64,000 nt of DNA from Saccharopolyspora endophytica (GTDB lineage Bacteria; Actinomycetota; Actinomycetes; Mycobacteriales; Pseudonocardiaceae), in assembly GCF_018070075.1 (NCBI RefSeq), contig NZ_JAGPXE010000004.1, forward strand, positions 372,001 through 436,000, read 5' to 3'. The notes under the pieces were generated by a model. It did not search any database and was not told where the DNA came from. It saw only the letters and a program-made list of their open reading frames with translations. Of the stretch, positions 38,179-48,800 are shown piece by piece. Position 1 is the first letter of the stretch. Every line of letters starts with the position of its first letter. The position numbers were made by a program, and so were the translations under genes.

Positions 38179-38859
38179 GTGTTGGACACGTTGCCGCTGT
38201 TCCCGCTGGGATCCGTGCTGCTCCCGGGCGGGCACCTTCCGTTGAACATCTTCGAGCCGCGTTACCGCGACCTCGTGCAGGACCTGCTCAACGAAGCCGT
38301 GCCCGACCGCCGGTTCGGCGTGGTCACCATCCGGCAGGGATGGGAGGTCGGCGAGGACAACGTCGACTCGCTGTACGACGTCGGCTGCACGGCGGTGCTC
38401 GACGAGGCCCGGCAGCTGCCCGGCGGGCGCTACGACGTCACCGCCTTCGGCGAGCGGCGCTTCCGGCTGCTGCAGATCGACCGCGAGTCCGCGCCCTACC
38501 TGCTGGCACGCGTGCAGTGGCTGCCCGACACCGAACCGGAGTCCGACACTCCGGGTCGCCGCGAACGGCTCACCGCCGGGGCGCGCGACGCCCACCAGCG
38601 CTACCACGCCTCGGGCATGCGCAGCGGGCCCCGCGAGGTTCCCGGCGAGGACTCCGACTCCGCCGACCTGTCGTACCTGCTGGCCGACGACTGCGTGCTG
38701 ACCACCGAGGACCGCCAGGCGCTGCTGGAGGAGACCGACCCGCTGATCCGGCTGCGCAACGTGCGCAAGCTGCTGCTGCGGGAGGCCGAGTTCCTGCGCG
38801 AGCTGCGCGCGGTTCCGGCGCCGCTGGCCGAGTTCGCGCAACACCCCAGCCTGAACTAG
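38179..38859 (+). CDS. LON substrate-binding-domain protein
   Basis: 226 residues. LPLFPLGSVLLPGGHLPLNIFEPRYRDLVQDLL opens a LON N-terminal (PUA-like) domain; there is no ATPase or protease part, as in many stand-alone actinobacterial homologs. The rest is acidic and helical. GGGAGG lies only one base before the GTG at 38179; a TTG at 38182 has better spacing. Function unknown; related proteins are annotated as peptidase S16 domain proteins. Confidence 0.85.
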   Translation: MLDTLPLFPLGSVLLPGGHLPLNIFEPRYRDLVQDLLNEAVPDRRFGVVTIRQGWEVGEDNVDSLYDVGCTAVLDEARQLPGGRYDVTAFGERRFRLLQIDRESAPYLLARVQWLPDTEPESDTPGRRERLTAGARDAHQRYHASGMRSGPREVPGEDSDSADLSYLLADDCVLTTEDRQALLEETDPLIRLRNVRKLLLREAEFLRELRAVPAPLAEFAQHPSLN

Positions 38860-38899
38860 CAGGGGTCGGTAGGGGGTCCGCCCGATCTAGGATCGGCGC

Positions 38900-39685
38900 A
38901 TGTCCTCACCTGGTGGCCCCTGGGAGCCGCAACGGCAGTACCGGGGCTTCGACGCCTTCCCGCAGCCGCAGCAGCCGACTCGCAGGAAGAAGCGCGGGTG
39001 GCTGATCTTCGCCCTCTCGCTCGGTGCCGTCGTGCTGATCGGCGCGATGGCGGCGGTGCTGGTGTTCGGCCTCCGGAGCCAGGAGGCGGAATCGCAGCCG
39101 CCCGGCCCGGCCCCGCTGCCCACGACCTCGGCGGAGCCCGTGGTGGCCGGCTGGCACGTGGTCGCCGTGCCCAAGCGCCACGCCGTCTACGACGTGCCGC
39201 AGGACTGGGAGGTCGACCCGAACCCGGAGAACGTGCACGCCGTCGGACCGCCGGAGGACGCGGTCACGCTCACCGGGGTGTCGCACCGGCAACTGGGTTT
39301 CTGCCCAGGAGACGACAACAGCTTCCGCGCGATGGCCGGCGCCAGCGCCCGGCTCGGGCCGGACAGCACCGCCGTCGCCGGCGAGGCCATCGGCACGTTC
39401 ATCGGCCACGCCTTCACCCGCGACGGCGTCGCCCCGCTCGTCGAGCAGTCACCGCCCGAGCCGCTGCGGCTCAGCGGCGGGATGCCCGCCACGCGCATCA
39501 ACGCCCGGGTCACCCTGCCCGCCCCCGCGGGCTGCGACGCCCGCTCGGTCGCGGTCACCACCGTGGCCACCAACAACGACGGCAAGAGCTCGGTGGTCTT
39601 CATCGCCGCGGCCGACCAGGACGTCCCGGGCGCGGTCACCCCCGAGACGCTGAACGCGATCGGCGGCTCGTTGCGACCGAGGTGA
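38900..39685 (+). CDS. membrane-anchored extracytoplasmic protein (DUF8017-like)
   Basis: 261 residues: a proline/glutamine-rich cytoplasmic head, basic RRKKRG, one membrane helix (about 34-56), a PGPAPLPTT linker, and an outer domain of about 190 residues starting WHVVAVPKRHAVYDVPQDWEVDP. Two cysteines (LGFCPGDD, AGCDARS) may form a disulfide. The outer domain resembles uncharacterised actinobacterial secreted domains (DUF8017-like), a weak assignment. It starts 40 nt after the LON-domain gene. Confidence 0.7.
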   Translation: MSSPGGPWEPQRQYRGFDAFPQPQQPTRRKKRGWLIFALSLGAVVLIGAMAAVLVFGLRSQEAESQPPGPAPLPTTSAEPVVAGWHVVAVPKRHAVYDVPQDWEVDPNPENVHAVGPPEDAVTLTGVSHRQLGFCPGDDNSFRAMAGASARLGPDSTAVAGEAIGTFIGHAFTRDGVAPLVEQSPPEPLRLSGGMPATRINARVTLPAPAGCDARSVAVTTVATNNDGKSSVVFIAAADQDVPGAVTPETLNAIGGSLRPR

Positions 39686-39736
39686 CGGGCGAGGAGTGGT
39701 GAACGTCCGCTCCTGCCGGTTCGGGCCAGGACCGCC

Positions 39737-40348
39737 CTAGCGCAGACGTCGTCCCAGGTCGTCGAAGCCGTTCCAGGACGTCGCGATGCCGTAGCCGAGG
39801 GAGAGCGCCAGCGGCATGGCGACCAGCACCCACATCGTGGTGATCTCCGGGGCGACCGTGATCAGGTCGCCGAGCTGCGGGTTCGACGGCATCGGGTAGA
39901 GCCCGGCCGCGAGCGAACCGCCCATCTGGATCCCCAGCCAGGACGCCACCAGCGAGCCCAGCACCCCGCCGATGAGCAGCACCGGGCCGCGCCTGCCGCG
40001 GATCCGCCACAGCACCGCGGCGGTGAGCAGACCGGCGGCGAAGGCCAGCAGCGTGAAGATCGCGATGCCGTCGAACTCGTGGTAGCTCTCCACCAGCAGC
40101 GGGCTCACGGTGCCGCCACGCCCCAGCACGCTCTCCTGCGGAGGCGCCAGCCGCGACCACAACCAGCCCATCGGCAACCCCAGCAACGCGATCAGCGAGA
40201 TCGCGCTGATCGCCGGCAGCAGGTCGGCCTTGACCACCACCTTCGGACGGGGTGGCGTCAGGACCGAGAGCAGCGCGGCCTCCGCGGGCTCGACCCGCTC
40301 CGGGAGAGCACGCGTCGTGCCCGGATCGTCCACTGGGCTGTCGGACAC
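39737..40348 (-). CDS. DUF2567 membrane protein
   Basis: 203 residues, four membrane spans: after a soluble head, ISAISLIALLGLPMGWLWSRLAP, a loop with ESYHEFDGIAIFTLLAF, AVLWRIRGRRGPVLLIGGVLGSLVASWLG, and a last helix ALSLGYGI. This pattern matches DUF2567 proteins of mycobacteria and relatives, of unknown function. I chose the GTG at 40348 because AGGAGG is 7-8 nt upstream; open sequence continues to 40426. It converges with the preceding gene and is divergent from aftA. Confidence 0.8.
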   Translation of the reverse strand: MSDSPVDDPGTTRALPERVEPAEAALLSVLTPPRPKVVVKADLLPAISAISLIALLGLPMGWLWSRLAPPQESVLGRGGTVSPLLVESYHEFDGIAIFTLLAFAAGLLTAAVLWRIRGRRGPVLLIGGVLGSLVASWLGIQMGGSLAAGLYPMPSNPQLGDLITVAPEITTMWVLVAMPLALSLGYGIATSWNGFDDLGRRLR

Positions 40349-40515
40349 CCGCCGACCTCCTCCTCGCGTTCGCCGCCACCGGCCCGGCTTGCGAAATTTT
40401 CCGGTCACCATAGCGTTTCCTCGCACCCCGCCCGGTCACCCGATGGGCGGGCGCGGGGCGCACATCAACTATTCTGCGCGAGCCCTCATGTCGGCTACGC
40501 CGAAGGACGAGTGAA

Positions 40516-42510
40516 GTGGTGGGAATCCTGCCGTCTCCCCAGTTGACCGGACCGAGCCCGATCGACGAGCCGCGGCAGAACTCGGCCGTCCGGCTCCCGC
40601 TGCGCAACACCGTAGCCGAACTGGTCGCCGGTTCCGCGGTCGCCGCAGCGGTGAGCTTGGTGCTGCAGTTCGCCGCCGCGCGGCTGAGCATCAGCGAACC
40701 CAGCTACGCGCCCGAGGCGCTGACGATGCTCAGCAGCGGTCTCGTCCTGGCGGCCCTGTTCGCGCTGCTGGCGTTCGGGTACCGCGCCACGCGCATCGGC
40801 CGCTGGGGCAAGCTCGCCGCGACCTGGGTCGCGCTGAGCGCCTTCAGCACCCTGTCGCTGGCCATCCCGCTGCAGTCCACGCGCTTCTACTACGGCGGAT
40901 CGTCGACCGACAACGGCTTCCGCATGCAGCTGATGACGCGCATGGCCTCGACGCTGGGCCTGGCCGACATGAACTACGCGGAGACCGCGCCCTACTACCC
41001 GAGCGGCTGGTTCTGGCTCGGCGGGCGCTTCGCCAACCTCCTGGGCTGGGAGGGCTGGGCGGCCTACAAGCTCTACGCGCTCTGCTGGGTGGCGGTGACC
41101 GCCGTCGTGGCGTTCACGCTCTGGAGCGTGGTGCTGCGTCGCCGGCTCGCGCTGCTGGCCGCCGTCGTGACCGCGCTGTCGGGCATGCTGCACGGCATCG
41201 TGGAGCCCTACGCCTGGCCATCGGCCGCGTGGCTGCTGCCCGTGGCGGTGCTGGCCTGGCGCTCGCTGCGGATGACCGAGGGACCGCGCTGGACGCTGAT
41301 CTGCATCGGCGGCTACGTCGGTTTCGCCGCGATCACCTACACGCTGCACTTCGGCTTCGCGGTCGCGATGATCATGCTGATGGCGCTGATCACCGGGGTG
41401 CACCGGGTCCGCCAGGGCGCGGGCGTGGGACCGGTGGTCAAGCAGCTGTTCCTGCGCCTGCTGCCGATCGGCGTGGTCAGCCTCGTGATCGCGCTGCTCG
41501 TGTGGCTGCCCTACCTGCTGTCCACCGGCTTCCTGCTCAACAACCCGCGCAGCGCCGCGCAGCACTACCTGCCCGAGGACGGCGCGTTCCTGCCCGTGCC
41601 GATGACCGAGGCGACCGCGTTCGGCGGACTGTGCCTGGCGGGCTTCGTGTGGTTGTTGTTGCGCTGCCGCCACAGCGAGATCGCCGCGTCGATGCTGGCG
41701 ATCGTGCTGGCCATCTACGGCTGGTTCGCGCTGTCCACGCTCGCCCTGCTGGCCAAGACGACGCTGCTGGCGTTCCGGCTCAACGTCGTCCTGGAGCTGA
41801 CGCTCGCGGTCGCCGGCGTGCTCGGCCTGCTGGAGCTCATCGGCTACCTGCGGCGCAGGATCGACCCGCGGTACGCGGTGCAGATCAGCCTCGTCGCCTG
41901 CGCGCTCGGCCTGATCGGTGCGGTGAGCGTCACCCAGGAGGCGCTCAGCGGCAAGCTCCTCGGCTACACCGAGCAGGCCTACACCGACTACTACCCGACC
42001 GGCGACAACGCCAAGGGCAACAAGGACCCCGGGCAGCGCGGTTCCTGGTTCGACGACGAGATCCGCGCGGTCGCCGCGCTCACCGGGCGCGAGCCCGACC
42101 AGAACGTGCTGCTGAGCACCGACTACAAGCTCATGTCCTTCCAGCCGTACTGGGGTTTCCAGCAGGAGACGCCGCACTACGCCAACCCGCTGGCCGACTA
42201 CGACGACCGCGCGGCCGAGGTCGAGCGCTGGACCAAGGCCACCAGCAGCGAGGAGCTGCTGCGGATGATGCGCGGCTCGAAGTTCAAGAGCCCCAACGTG
42301 TTCATCCTCGACAACCCGCAGAGCCGCTACTCCGAGGTGGAGGCCCCGCCGGAGCACGAGGGCGACCTCGCGCTGCAGCTCAAGGGCGACGCGTTCCCGC
42401 AGAACCCGAACGTGCGCGACTACCACGTCTACTTCGACCGCGCGCTCTTCGACTCCCCGGCCTTCGTCAAGCGCGACGTCGGCCCGTACACGATCATCGC
42501 GCTGCGCTGA
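40516..42510 (+). CDS. aftA: galactan 5-O-arabinofuranosyltransferase (AftA-like)
   Basis: 664 residues, GT-C glycosyltransferase with about 11 N-terminal membrane helices and a C-terminal extracytoplasmic domain (from about residue 470). YYGGSSTDNGFRMQLMTRMA after the first loop carries the conserved aspartate, and PYYPSGWFWLGGR follows, as in AftA, which primes the galactan with the first arabinofuranose from decaprenyl-phosphoryl-arabinose. The presence of AftA indicates an arabinogalactan cell wall. Double GTG start; RBS AAGGACGAG. Confidence 0.88.
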   Translation: MVGILPSPQLTGPSPIDEPRQNSAVRLPLRNTVAELVAGSAVAAAVSLVLQFAAARLSISEPSYAPEALTMLSSGLVLAALFALLAFGYRATRIGRWGKLAATWVALSAFSTLSLAIPLQSTRFYYGGSSTDNGFRMQLMTRMASTLGLADMNYAETAPYYPSGWFWLGGRFANLLGWEGWAAYKLYALCWVAVTAVVAFTLWSVVLRRRLALLAAVVTALSGMLHGIVEPYAWPSAAWLLPVAVLAWRSLRMTEGPRWTLICIGGYVGFAAITYTLHFGFAVAMIMLMALITGVHRVRQGAGVGPVVKQLFLRLLPIGVVSLVIALLVWLPYLLSTGFLLNNPRSAAQHYLPEDGAFLPVPMTEATAFGGLCLAGFVWLLLRCRHSEIAASMLAIVLAIYGWFALSTLALLAKTTLLAFRLNVVLELTLAVAGVLGLLELIGYLRRRIDPRYAVQISLVACALGLIGAVSVTQEALSGKLLGYTEQAYTDYYPTGDNAKGNKDPGQRGSWFDDEIRAVAALTGREPDQNVLLSTDYKLMSFQPYWGFQQETPHYANPLADYDDRAAEVERWTKATSSEELLRMMRGSKFKSPNVFILDNPQSRYSEVEAPPEHEGDLALQLKGDAFPQNPNVRDYHVYFDRALFDSPAFVKRDVGPYTIIALR

Positions 42511-42542
42511 TCCGGCGGCCGGGCACGGCCTTTCGAGGACGT

Positions 42543-42932
42543 TCATCGGACGACCTCCACCGCGGACCGTGCCCGGCGGAACCGGTAGTGCATCGCCGCG
42601 GCCGCGAGCGCGACAGACCACAGCGGCCACAGCGCGATCGGCAGCCAGACCAGCGGGTGGTTCGGGATCCCGGGGTTGTCGGCGAGCACCTGCAGCAGGG
42701 CGACCAGCGCGAGCATGCAGGCGCTGGCCACCGGCAACGTCGCGAACGGCCGGATCCTGCGCAGCGCCACGCACACCGCCAGACCGATCAGCGCGACCAC
42801 CGAGGCGATCCACAGCCACGGCGCCGCACCCCGCAGCGCGCTCAGCGACGCGCCCGCGGCGAGGACGAGCACGAGCGCGGCCGCGACGCCGTCGAGCGCC
42901 AGCCGCTGGTCAGGCCGCCACGAGGTGAGCAT
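42543..42932 (-). CDS. small four-span membrane protein resembling a histidine-kinase N-terminus
   Basis: 129 residues. LTSWRPDQRLALDGVAAALVLVL and the following spans resemble the membrane domain of actinobacterial NarL-linked sensor kinases (DUF7134-like). The kinase core that should follow is absent; the frame stops after FRRARSAVEVVR. It may be a truncated kinase gene or an independent membrane protein. ATG at 42932; the 3' end faces aftA. Confidence 0.5.
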   Translation of the reverse strand: MLTSWRPDQRLALDGVAAALVLVLAAGASLSALRGAAPWLWIASVVALIGLAVCVALRRIRPFATLPVASACMLALVALLQVLADNPGIPNHPLVWLPIALWPLWSVALAAAAMHYRFRRARSAVEVVR

Positions 42933-42973
42933 CGGCCCACCGTAGGCGCGTGGGGACGAGCCCCACCTCCTCC

Positions 42974-44221
42974 TCACGGATGAGAAGCCGGGCGAACCGG
43001 GAGCGCGCGGAGCCCGTGGATGAGGCTGGAGTTCCGGCGGCCGAGCTCCTCCGGCGATGTGGCCAGCGTCAGGTCCGGGAAGTGCGCGAGCAGACCGCGC
43101 AGCGCGATCTGCGCCTCCATCCGGGCCAGCGGAGCGCCGAGGCAGAAGTGGATGCCGTGGCCGAAGGCCAGGTGGCCCTGGGTGTCGCGGGAGATGTCGA
43201 ACGAGTCGGCGTCCGGGAAGCGCTCCGGGTCGCGGTTGGCGGCGGCCAATCCCGCCCAGACGAACTCACCCGCGGGGATCTCGGTCCCGCCGATGGTGAT
43301 CGGCTCGGTGGTGAACCGGAAGGTGGTGTGCATGAGCGGACCGTCGAAGCGCAGCATCTCCTCCACCGCGCCGTCGACCAGGTCCGGGTTCGCGCGCAGC
43401 GCGGCGAACTGGTCCGGGTTGGTCAGCAGCGCCAGGATGCCGTTGCCGATCAGGTTCACCGTCGTCTCGTGACCGGCCACCAGCAGCAGGAACACCATCG
43501 AGATCAGCTCGGACTCGCTGAGCCGGTCCTCGTCCTCGGAGACCTCGATCAGCGCCGTGAGCAGGTCGTCGCCGGGGTTCTCGCGCTTGGCGGCGAGCAA
43601 TTCGGTCAGGTACTTCGACATCTCGCCGGCGGCCTGCGCGGACGCCTGGGCGTCGAGGTCGTCGAGCAGCTGATTGGTCCAGCGCCGGAAGTCGTCGCGG
43701 CGGCTCTCGTCGACGCCCAGCAGCTCGCAGATCACCCGGATCGGCAGCGGGAACGCGAACGCGTCCAAGATGTCCACTTCGGACTCACCGGCCATCGCGG
43801 TCAGCAGTTCCTCGCTGATCTGCTCGATCCGCGGCCGCAGCGACTCGATCCGGCGGGCGGTGAACGCCTTGACCACCAGCTTGCGCAGCCGCGTGTGGTC
43901 GGGCGGATCCATGTTGAGCATGTGCATGTCGAACCCGCCGCCGGCGAACCTGCCGTCCTCCGACTCCGACGGGTCCGGCCGCTCGGCGCCGGGCGCGAAG
44001 CGGTCCATGACCAGCCGGAAGATGGTCTGCGCGTCCTTGCCCAGCCGCGGATCGGCCAGCAGTGCGCGGGCGTCGTCGTACCGGGTCACCACCCAGACCG
44101 GCAGACCGCTCTCGTTGACCAGCCGGTGCACCGGTCCGGCCTCCCGCAGCTGCGCGTAGCGGGCGTGCAGGTCCTGCGCGAACCCGGCGTCGAAGGGAAT
44201 CGGGTCGGTGTGCGCCGTCAT
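42974..44221 (-). CDS. cytochrome P450 (first of tandem pair)
   Basis: 415 residues, class I bacterial P450. I-helix oxygen motif VAGHETTVNLI, ExxR helix EMLRF followed by the RFTTEPI segment, and heme-ligand loop LAFGHGIHFCLGAPLARMEAQ. Large blocks (DPPDHTRLRKLVVKAFTARR, AFPLPIRVICELLGVDESRRDDF) are shared with the second P450, so the pair arose by duplication. The loop after DPPDHT and the N-terminus differ, so substrates may differ. No ferredoxin gene is adjacent. GGGG-type RBS before ATG. Confidence 0.95.
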   Translation of the reverse strand: MTAHTDPIPFDAGFAQDLHARYAQLREAGPVHRLVNESGLPVWVVTRYDDARALLADPRLGKDAQTIFRLVMDRFAPGAERPDPSESEDGRFAGGGFDMHMLNMDPPDHTRLRKLVVKAFTARRIESLRPRIEQISEELLTAMAGESEVDILDAFAFPLPIRVICELLGVDESRRDDFRRWTNQLLDDLDAQASAQAAGEMSKYLTELLAAKRENPGDDLLTALIEVSEDEDRLSESELISMVFLLLVAGHETTVNLIGNGILALLTNPDQFAALRANPDLVDGAVEEMLRFDGPLMHTTFRFTTEPITIGGTEIPAGEFVWAGLAAANRDPERFPDADSFDISRDTQGHLAFGHGIHFCLGAPLARMEAQIALRGLLAHFPDLTLATSPEELGRRNSSLIHGLRALPVRPASHP

Positions 44222-44268
44222 GGAACCCCCATCCGTGCGTTGTGAGGACGTGTTCGGTGAACCGTGTG

Positions 44269-44430
44269 CAAGCGGCACAGCCGCGAGCCGTGAAGACCAC
44301 CCTCGCAACTCGCACCGCCGCGGGCTCTGACACGTCTTCTGGCGAGTACGCCGCGACGCCGTGCATTGGCATGCATCAGGAGTGGCGCACGGAGTCCAGA
44401 AGGCGTGTCAGGTTCCGCCACCCGCACCGC
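44269..44430. repeat. structured repeat family A, copy R4
   Basis: Small hairpin GCGGC-ACA-GCCGC at about 44272-44284. Long stem CTGACACGTCTTCTGG (about 44327-44342) with CCAGAAGGCGTGTCAG (about 44396-44411), all 16 positions paired counting one G-U. Apical hairpin TGCAT-TGGC-ATGCA with a compensating pair relative to R2. It lies between the two P450 genes. Confidence 0.82.
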
Positions 44431-44505
44431 TGAGCAAAACGAGGCAGGAACAGGCACTGGTCCAGTAAACCTCGCGCGCACCGACCCTCGCCGGGCAAAC
44501 GACGA

Positions 44506-45723
44506 TTACGCCAGCCGGACCGGCAGCCGCTGCAGGCCGTGGATCAGCGTGGAGAACCGCCATTCGACGTCGTCGAGCTCTCCGGCCGCGCTCAGCCCGG
44601 GGAAGCGCTCGGCGAGCTGGCGCAGCGCGATCTGCGCCTCCATGCGGGCGAGCTGCGCGCCCAGGCAGAAGTGGATGCCGTGCCCGAACGACAGGTGCCC
44701 GTGCGGGTCGCGGCCGATGTCGAACCGCTCGGGCTCCGGGAACTTCTCCGGGTCGTGGTTGGCCGAGGCCAGGCCCACCCACACGATCTCGCCGGCCGGG
44801 ATCTCCACGTCACCGATGACCACGGCTTCGGTGGTGTGCCGGAAGGTCCCGTGCATCACCGGGCCGTCGAAGCGCAGCACCTCCTCCACCGCGCCGGTCA
44901 CCAGGCTCGTGTCGGCGACCAGCGCCGCCCACTGCTCGGGGTTGCGCAGCAGCGCCAGCACGCCGTTGCCGATGAGGTTCACCGTCGTCTCGTGCCCTGC
45001 CACCAGCAGCAGGAACACCATCGAGATCAGCTCGCCCTCGCTGAGCCGGTCCTCGTCCTCGGACACCTCGATCAGCGCGGTCAGCAGGTCGTCGGCCGGG
45101 TTCTGACGCTTGGCCGCGACGAGTTCGACCAGGTAGGCGGCCATCGCCTGGCCCGCCTGCGCCCGCGATTCGTCGTCGGAGGCGTCCAGCAGGGTGTTGG
45201 TCCACCCCCGGAAGTCGTCGCGGCGGCTCTCGTCGACGCCCAACAGCTCGCAGATCACCCGGATCGGCAGCGGGAACGCCAGGGCGTCGAGCAGTTCGAC
45301 CTCGCCTGCCCCGGCCATCTCGTCCAGCAGATCGGCGGTGATCTCCTCCACGCGAGGCCGCAGCGACTCGACCCGGCGGGCGGTGAACGCCTTGACCACC
45401 AGCTTCCGCAGCCGCGTGTGGTCCGGCGGGTCCAGGTTGAGCATCTGCTCGCTGAGGTCGTCGCTGTTGAAGGGCCGACCGGTTCCGCCGGCCTTGGCCA
45501 GGATCACCTCGCGGCTGCGGCGGAAGTCCTTGGCCAGCCGCGAATCCGTCAGCGCCGCCTTGACGTCGTCATGCCGCGTGATCGTCCAGACCGGCAGGCC
45601 GTGCGGGGTGATCATGCGCTGAACCGGTGTGGCGGAACGGATCTCGCCGTAGCGGTCGTAGAGGTTCGAGACGAATGCGCTGTCGAACGGCACGGCGTCG
45701 AGGTGCGCCTCAGTGGTGGGCAT
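44506..45723 (-). CDS. cytochrome P450 (second of tandem pair)
   Basis: 405 residues. I-helix VAGHETTVNLIGNG, ExxR region EVLRFDGPVMHGTFRHTTEA and the heme loop LSFGHGIHFCLGAQLARMEAQ. About half of the sequence is near-identical to the first P450. ATG at 45723 with AAGGA upstream. No product gene cluster is visible on either side (dnaE upstream). Confidence 0.95.
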   Translation of the reverse strand: MPTTEAHLDAVPFDSAFVSNLYDRYGEIRSATPVQRMITPHGLPVWTITRHDDVKAALTDSRLAKDFRRSREVILAKAGGTGRPFNSDDLSEQMLNLDPPDHTRLRKLVVKAFTARRVESLRPRVEEITADLLDEMAGAGEVELLDALAFPLPIRVICELLGVDESRRDDFRGWTNTLLDASDDESRAQAGQAMAAYLVELVAAKRQNPADDLLTALIEVSEDEDRLSEGELISMVFLLLVAGHETTVNLIGNGVLALLRNPEQWAALVADTSLVTGAVEEVLRFDGPVMHGTFRHTTEAVVIGDVEIPAGEIVWVGLASANHDPEKFPEPERFDIGRDPHGHLSFGHGIHFCLGAQLARMEAQIALRQLAERFPGLSAAGELDDVEWRFSTLIHGLQRLPVRLA

Positions 45724-45829
45724 GGAGCTTCCTTCGGGTAGGCGGGGACAACCCTCGAAATCCAGTGAACACCGTTCACAACGGCTTGTCACACCGGACT
45801 GAGGGCCCTCTCAGCGCAAACCCGACGAA

Positions 45830-48800
45830 TCACGCCACTTCGAAGCAACCCGCCCCGAGCAGCCCCTTGAGCTCACCCTGCAAGCCGTTCTCCGTCGACA
45901 CGAAGAAGTCGCTCGACAGCGCCAACCGCGTCGTCCCGCGCGGGCTCTGCAGCTTCAGGTGCACCGGGGTCGTCCCGGAATGCGCCTGCAGGGTCCGCTT
46001 GAGCTCGTTGACCAGCGACTGGTCCACCCGGCCCACCGGCACCTTGATCACGAACGCCGCATCGCCGCCCTGATCGGTCTCGGCCGCCGAGATGTCCACC
46101 GGGAGCGCGTCCGAGGCGAAGATGCTGATCGTGCCCTCGCGCTCGTTGATGCGGCCCTTGACCGCCAGCGCGGTGTCCTCCACCAGGCAGTCGGCGAACA
46201 TCTCGTAGGACTTCGGGAAGAACAGCACCTCGACCGAGGCGTCCAGGTCCTCCAGCGTCACGATCGCCCACGGGTGGCCGTTCTTGTTGATGCGGCGCTG
46301 GATCCCCGAGATCATCCCGGCGATCTTGATCTGCTCCTTGCCTCCGCTGGACTCCCGCTCCCCGCCGACGAGCTCGGCGATCCCGGTGTCCTGGTACGGA
46401 GCCAGCAGCCGCTGCGCACCGTCGAGCGGGTGCGCCGAGACGTAGAGGCCCAGCATCTCGCGCTCGTAGGCCAGCAGCTGCTTGCGCGGCCACTCGTCGT
46501 CGCCGAACTGCAGGTGCGCCAGCGGCGATGCCTCTGCGCTGTCGTCGGATTCGTCCGACCCGAACAGGTCGAACTGGCCCATCGCCTGCTGCCGCTTGAG
46601 CCCGATCACCGCGTCCACCGCGGCCTCGTGGTGCTGCGACAACGACATCCGGGTGTGCTGCAGCGAGTCGAACGCGCCCGCCTTGATCAGCGATTCGATC
46701 ACCCGCTTGTTGCACGCCAGGATCTCCGACTTGTCCAGGAAGTCGGTGAACGACGTGTAGCGCCCGTGCTCCTCGCGGCTCTTGACGATCGAGGCCACCA
46801 CGTTCGAACCGACGTTGCGGATCGCGCTCATGCCGAAGCGGATGTTGCCGGAGACCGCCGCGAAGGTCTCCTTCGACTCGTTGACGTCCGGGGACAGCAC
46901 CTGCACGCCCATCCGGCGGCATTCCGCCAGGTAGACGGCCATCTTGTCCTTGTTGTCACCGTTGGAGGTCAGCAGCCCGGCCATGTACTCGGCCGGGTAG
47001 TTGGCCTTGAGGTAGGCCGTCCAGTACGCCACCAGGGCGTAACCGGCCGCGTGGGACTTGTTGAACGCGTAGCCGGCGAAGGGCAGGACCGTCGCCCACA
47101 GCTTGTCGATCGCCTCGTCGGAGAAGCCCTGGTCGCGCATCCCGGCCTGGAAGCCCTCGAACTCCTGGTCCAGGACCTCCTTCTTCTTCTTGCCCATCGC
47201 GCGACGCAGGATGTCCGCTCGACCGAGGCTGTACCCGGCGACCCGCTGCGCGATCGCCATGATCTGCTCCTGGTAGACGATCAGGCCGTAGGTCTCGGCC
47301 AGGATGTCCTTCAGCGGCTCGTCGAGCTCCGGGTGGATCGGCTCGACCGGCTTCTTGCCGTTCTTGCGGTCGGCGTAGTCCAGGTGCGCGTTGACCTCCA
47401 TCGGACCCGGCCGGTACAGCGCGTTCGCCGCCACCACGTCGCCGAACTCGGTCGGCTGCATGCGCTTGAGCAGTTCCCGCATGCCGCCACCTTCGAGCTG
47501 GAACACGCCCAGGCTCTCGCCGCGCGCCAGCAGCTCGTAGGTTCTGGCGTCGTCCAGCCCGAGCTTGGAGAGGTCGATCTCCAGGTCGTGGTTCTCCTTC
47601 ACCATCTCCAGCGCGTCGCCGAGGATGGTGAGGTTGGACAGGCCCAGGAAGTCCATCTTCAGCAGGCCGATGGCCTCGCACGACGGGTAGTCCCAACCGG
47701 TGATGATCGAACCGTCGTCGCGCGCCCACAGCGGCACCGTGCCCATCAGCGGCTGCGAGGACAGGATCACCGCGCAGGCGTGCACACCGGCGTTGCGGAT
47801 CAGGCCCTCCAGCCCGCGCGCGGTGTCGAAGATCTGCGACACCGACGGGTCGGTCTCGATCAGCGCGCGGACCTCGGAGGCCTCGGTGTAGCGCTCGTGC
47901 TGCGGGTCGACGATGCCCGACAGCGGGATGTCCTTGGCCGCGATCGGCGGCGGCAGCGCCTTGGAGATCTTGTCGGCGATCGCGAAGCCCGGCTGACCGT
48001 GGTGGACGCGGGCGGCGTCCTTGATCGCCGCCTTCGTCTTGATCTTGCCGAAGGTGATGACCTGGGCGACCTTGTCCCGGCCGTACTTGTTGATCGCGTA
48101 CTGCAGCACCTCGTCGCGACGGCGGTCGTCGAAGTCGAGGTCGATGTCGGGCGGGGAATCGCGCTCCGGGTTCAGGAACCGCTCGAAGATCAGGCCGTGC
48201 TCCAGCGGGTCCAGGTTGGTGATGTGCAGGATGTAGGCCAGCAGCGATCCCGCGGCCGAACCGCGGCCCGGTCCGACGTGGATGCCCTGCGACTTCGCCC
48301 ACCGAGTCAGGTCACCGACGACCAGGAAGTACGCGCAGTAGCCCTTGGTGTCCAGCACGTCGAGCTCGGTCTTGATCCGGTCCAGGCACTCCTGGCTCGC
48401 GCCGTCCGGGTAGCGGGTCGGCAGGTACTGCTCGACCTCGGCCTCCAGCAGCTCCCGCTCGGACTTGCCGCTGCCGTCGGTCACGCGCGGCATCCGGTCC
48501 TGGAAGGACCAGACCTCCTCGTAGGACTCCACCATCTCGGCGACCAGCAGCGTGTTGTCCGCCGCGCCCGGGACCTCGGCGTCCCAGTACGCGCGCATCT
48601 CCTCGGCGGACTTGAGGTAGTAGCCGTCGCCGTCGAACTTGAACCGGCTGTCGTCGGACAGCGTCTTGCCCGACTGCACGCACAGCAGCGCACCGTGCGA
48701 ATCGGCCTGGTCAACGGTCACGTAGTGGCTGTCGTTGGTGGCCAGCGGCTTGAGATCGAGCTCCGCGGCGATCTTGAGCAGCCCCTCGCGCACGGACCGC

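Noticed and set aside
44269..44430. Family A repeat as a coding sequence with conserved short frames.
   Set aside because: Copies differ in length and by indels that break any frame; pairing, not reading frame, is what is preserved.
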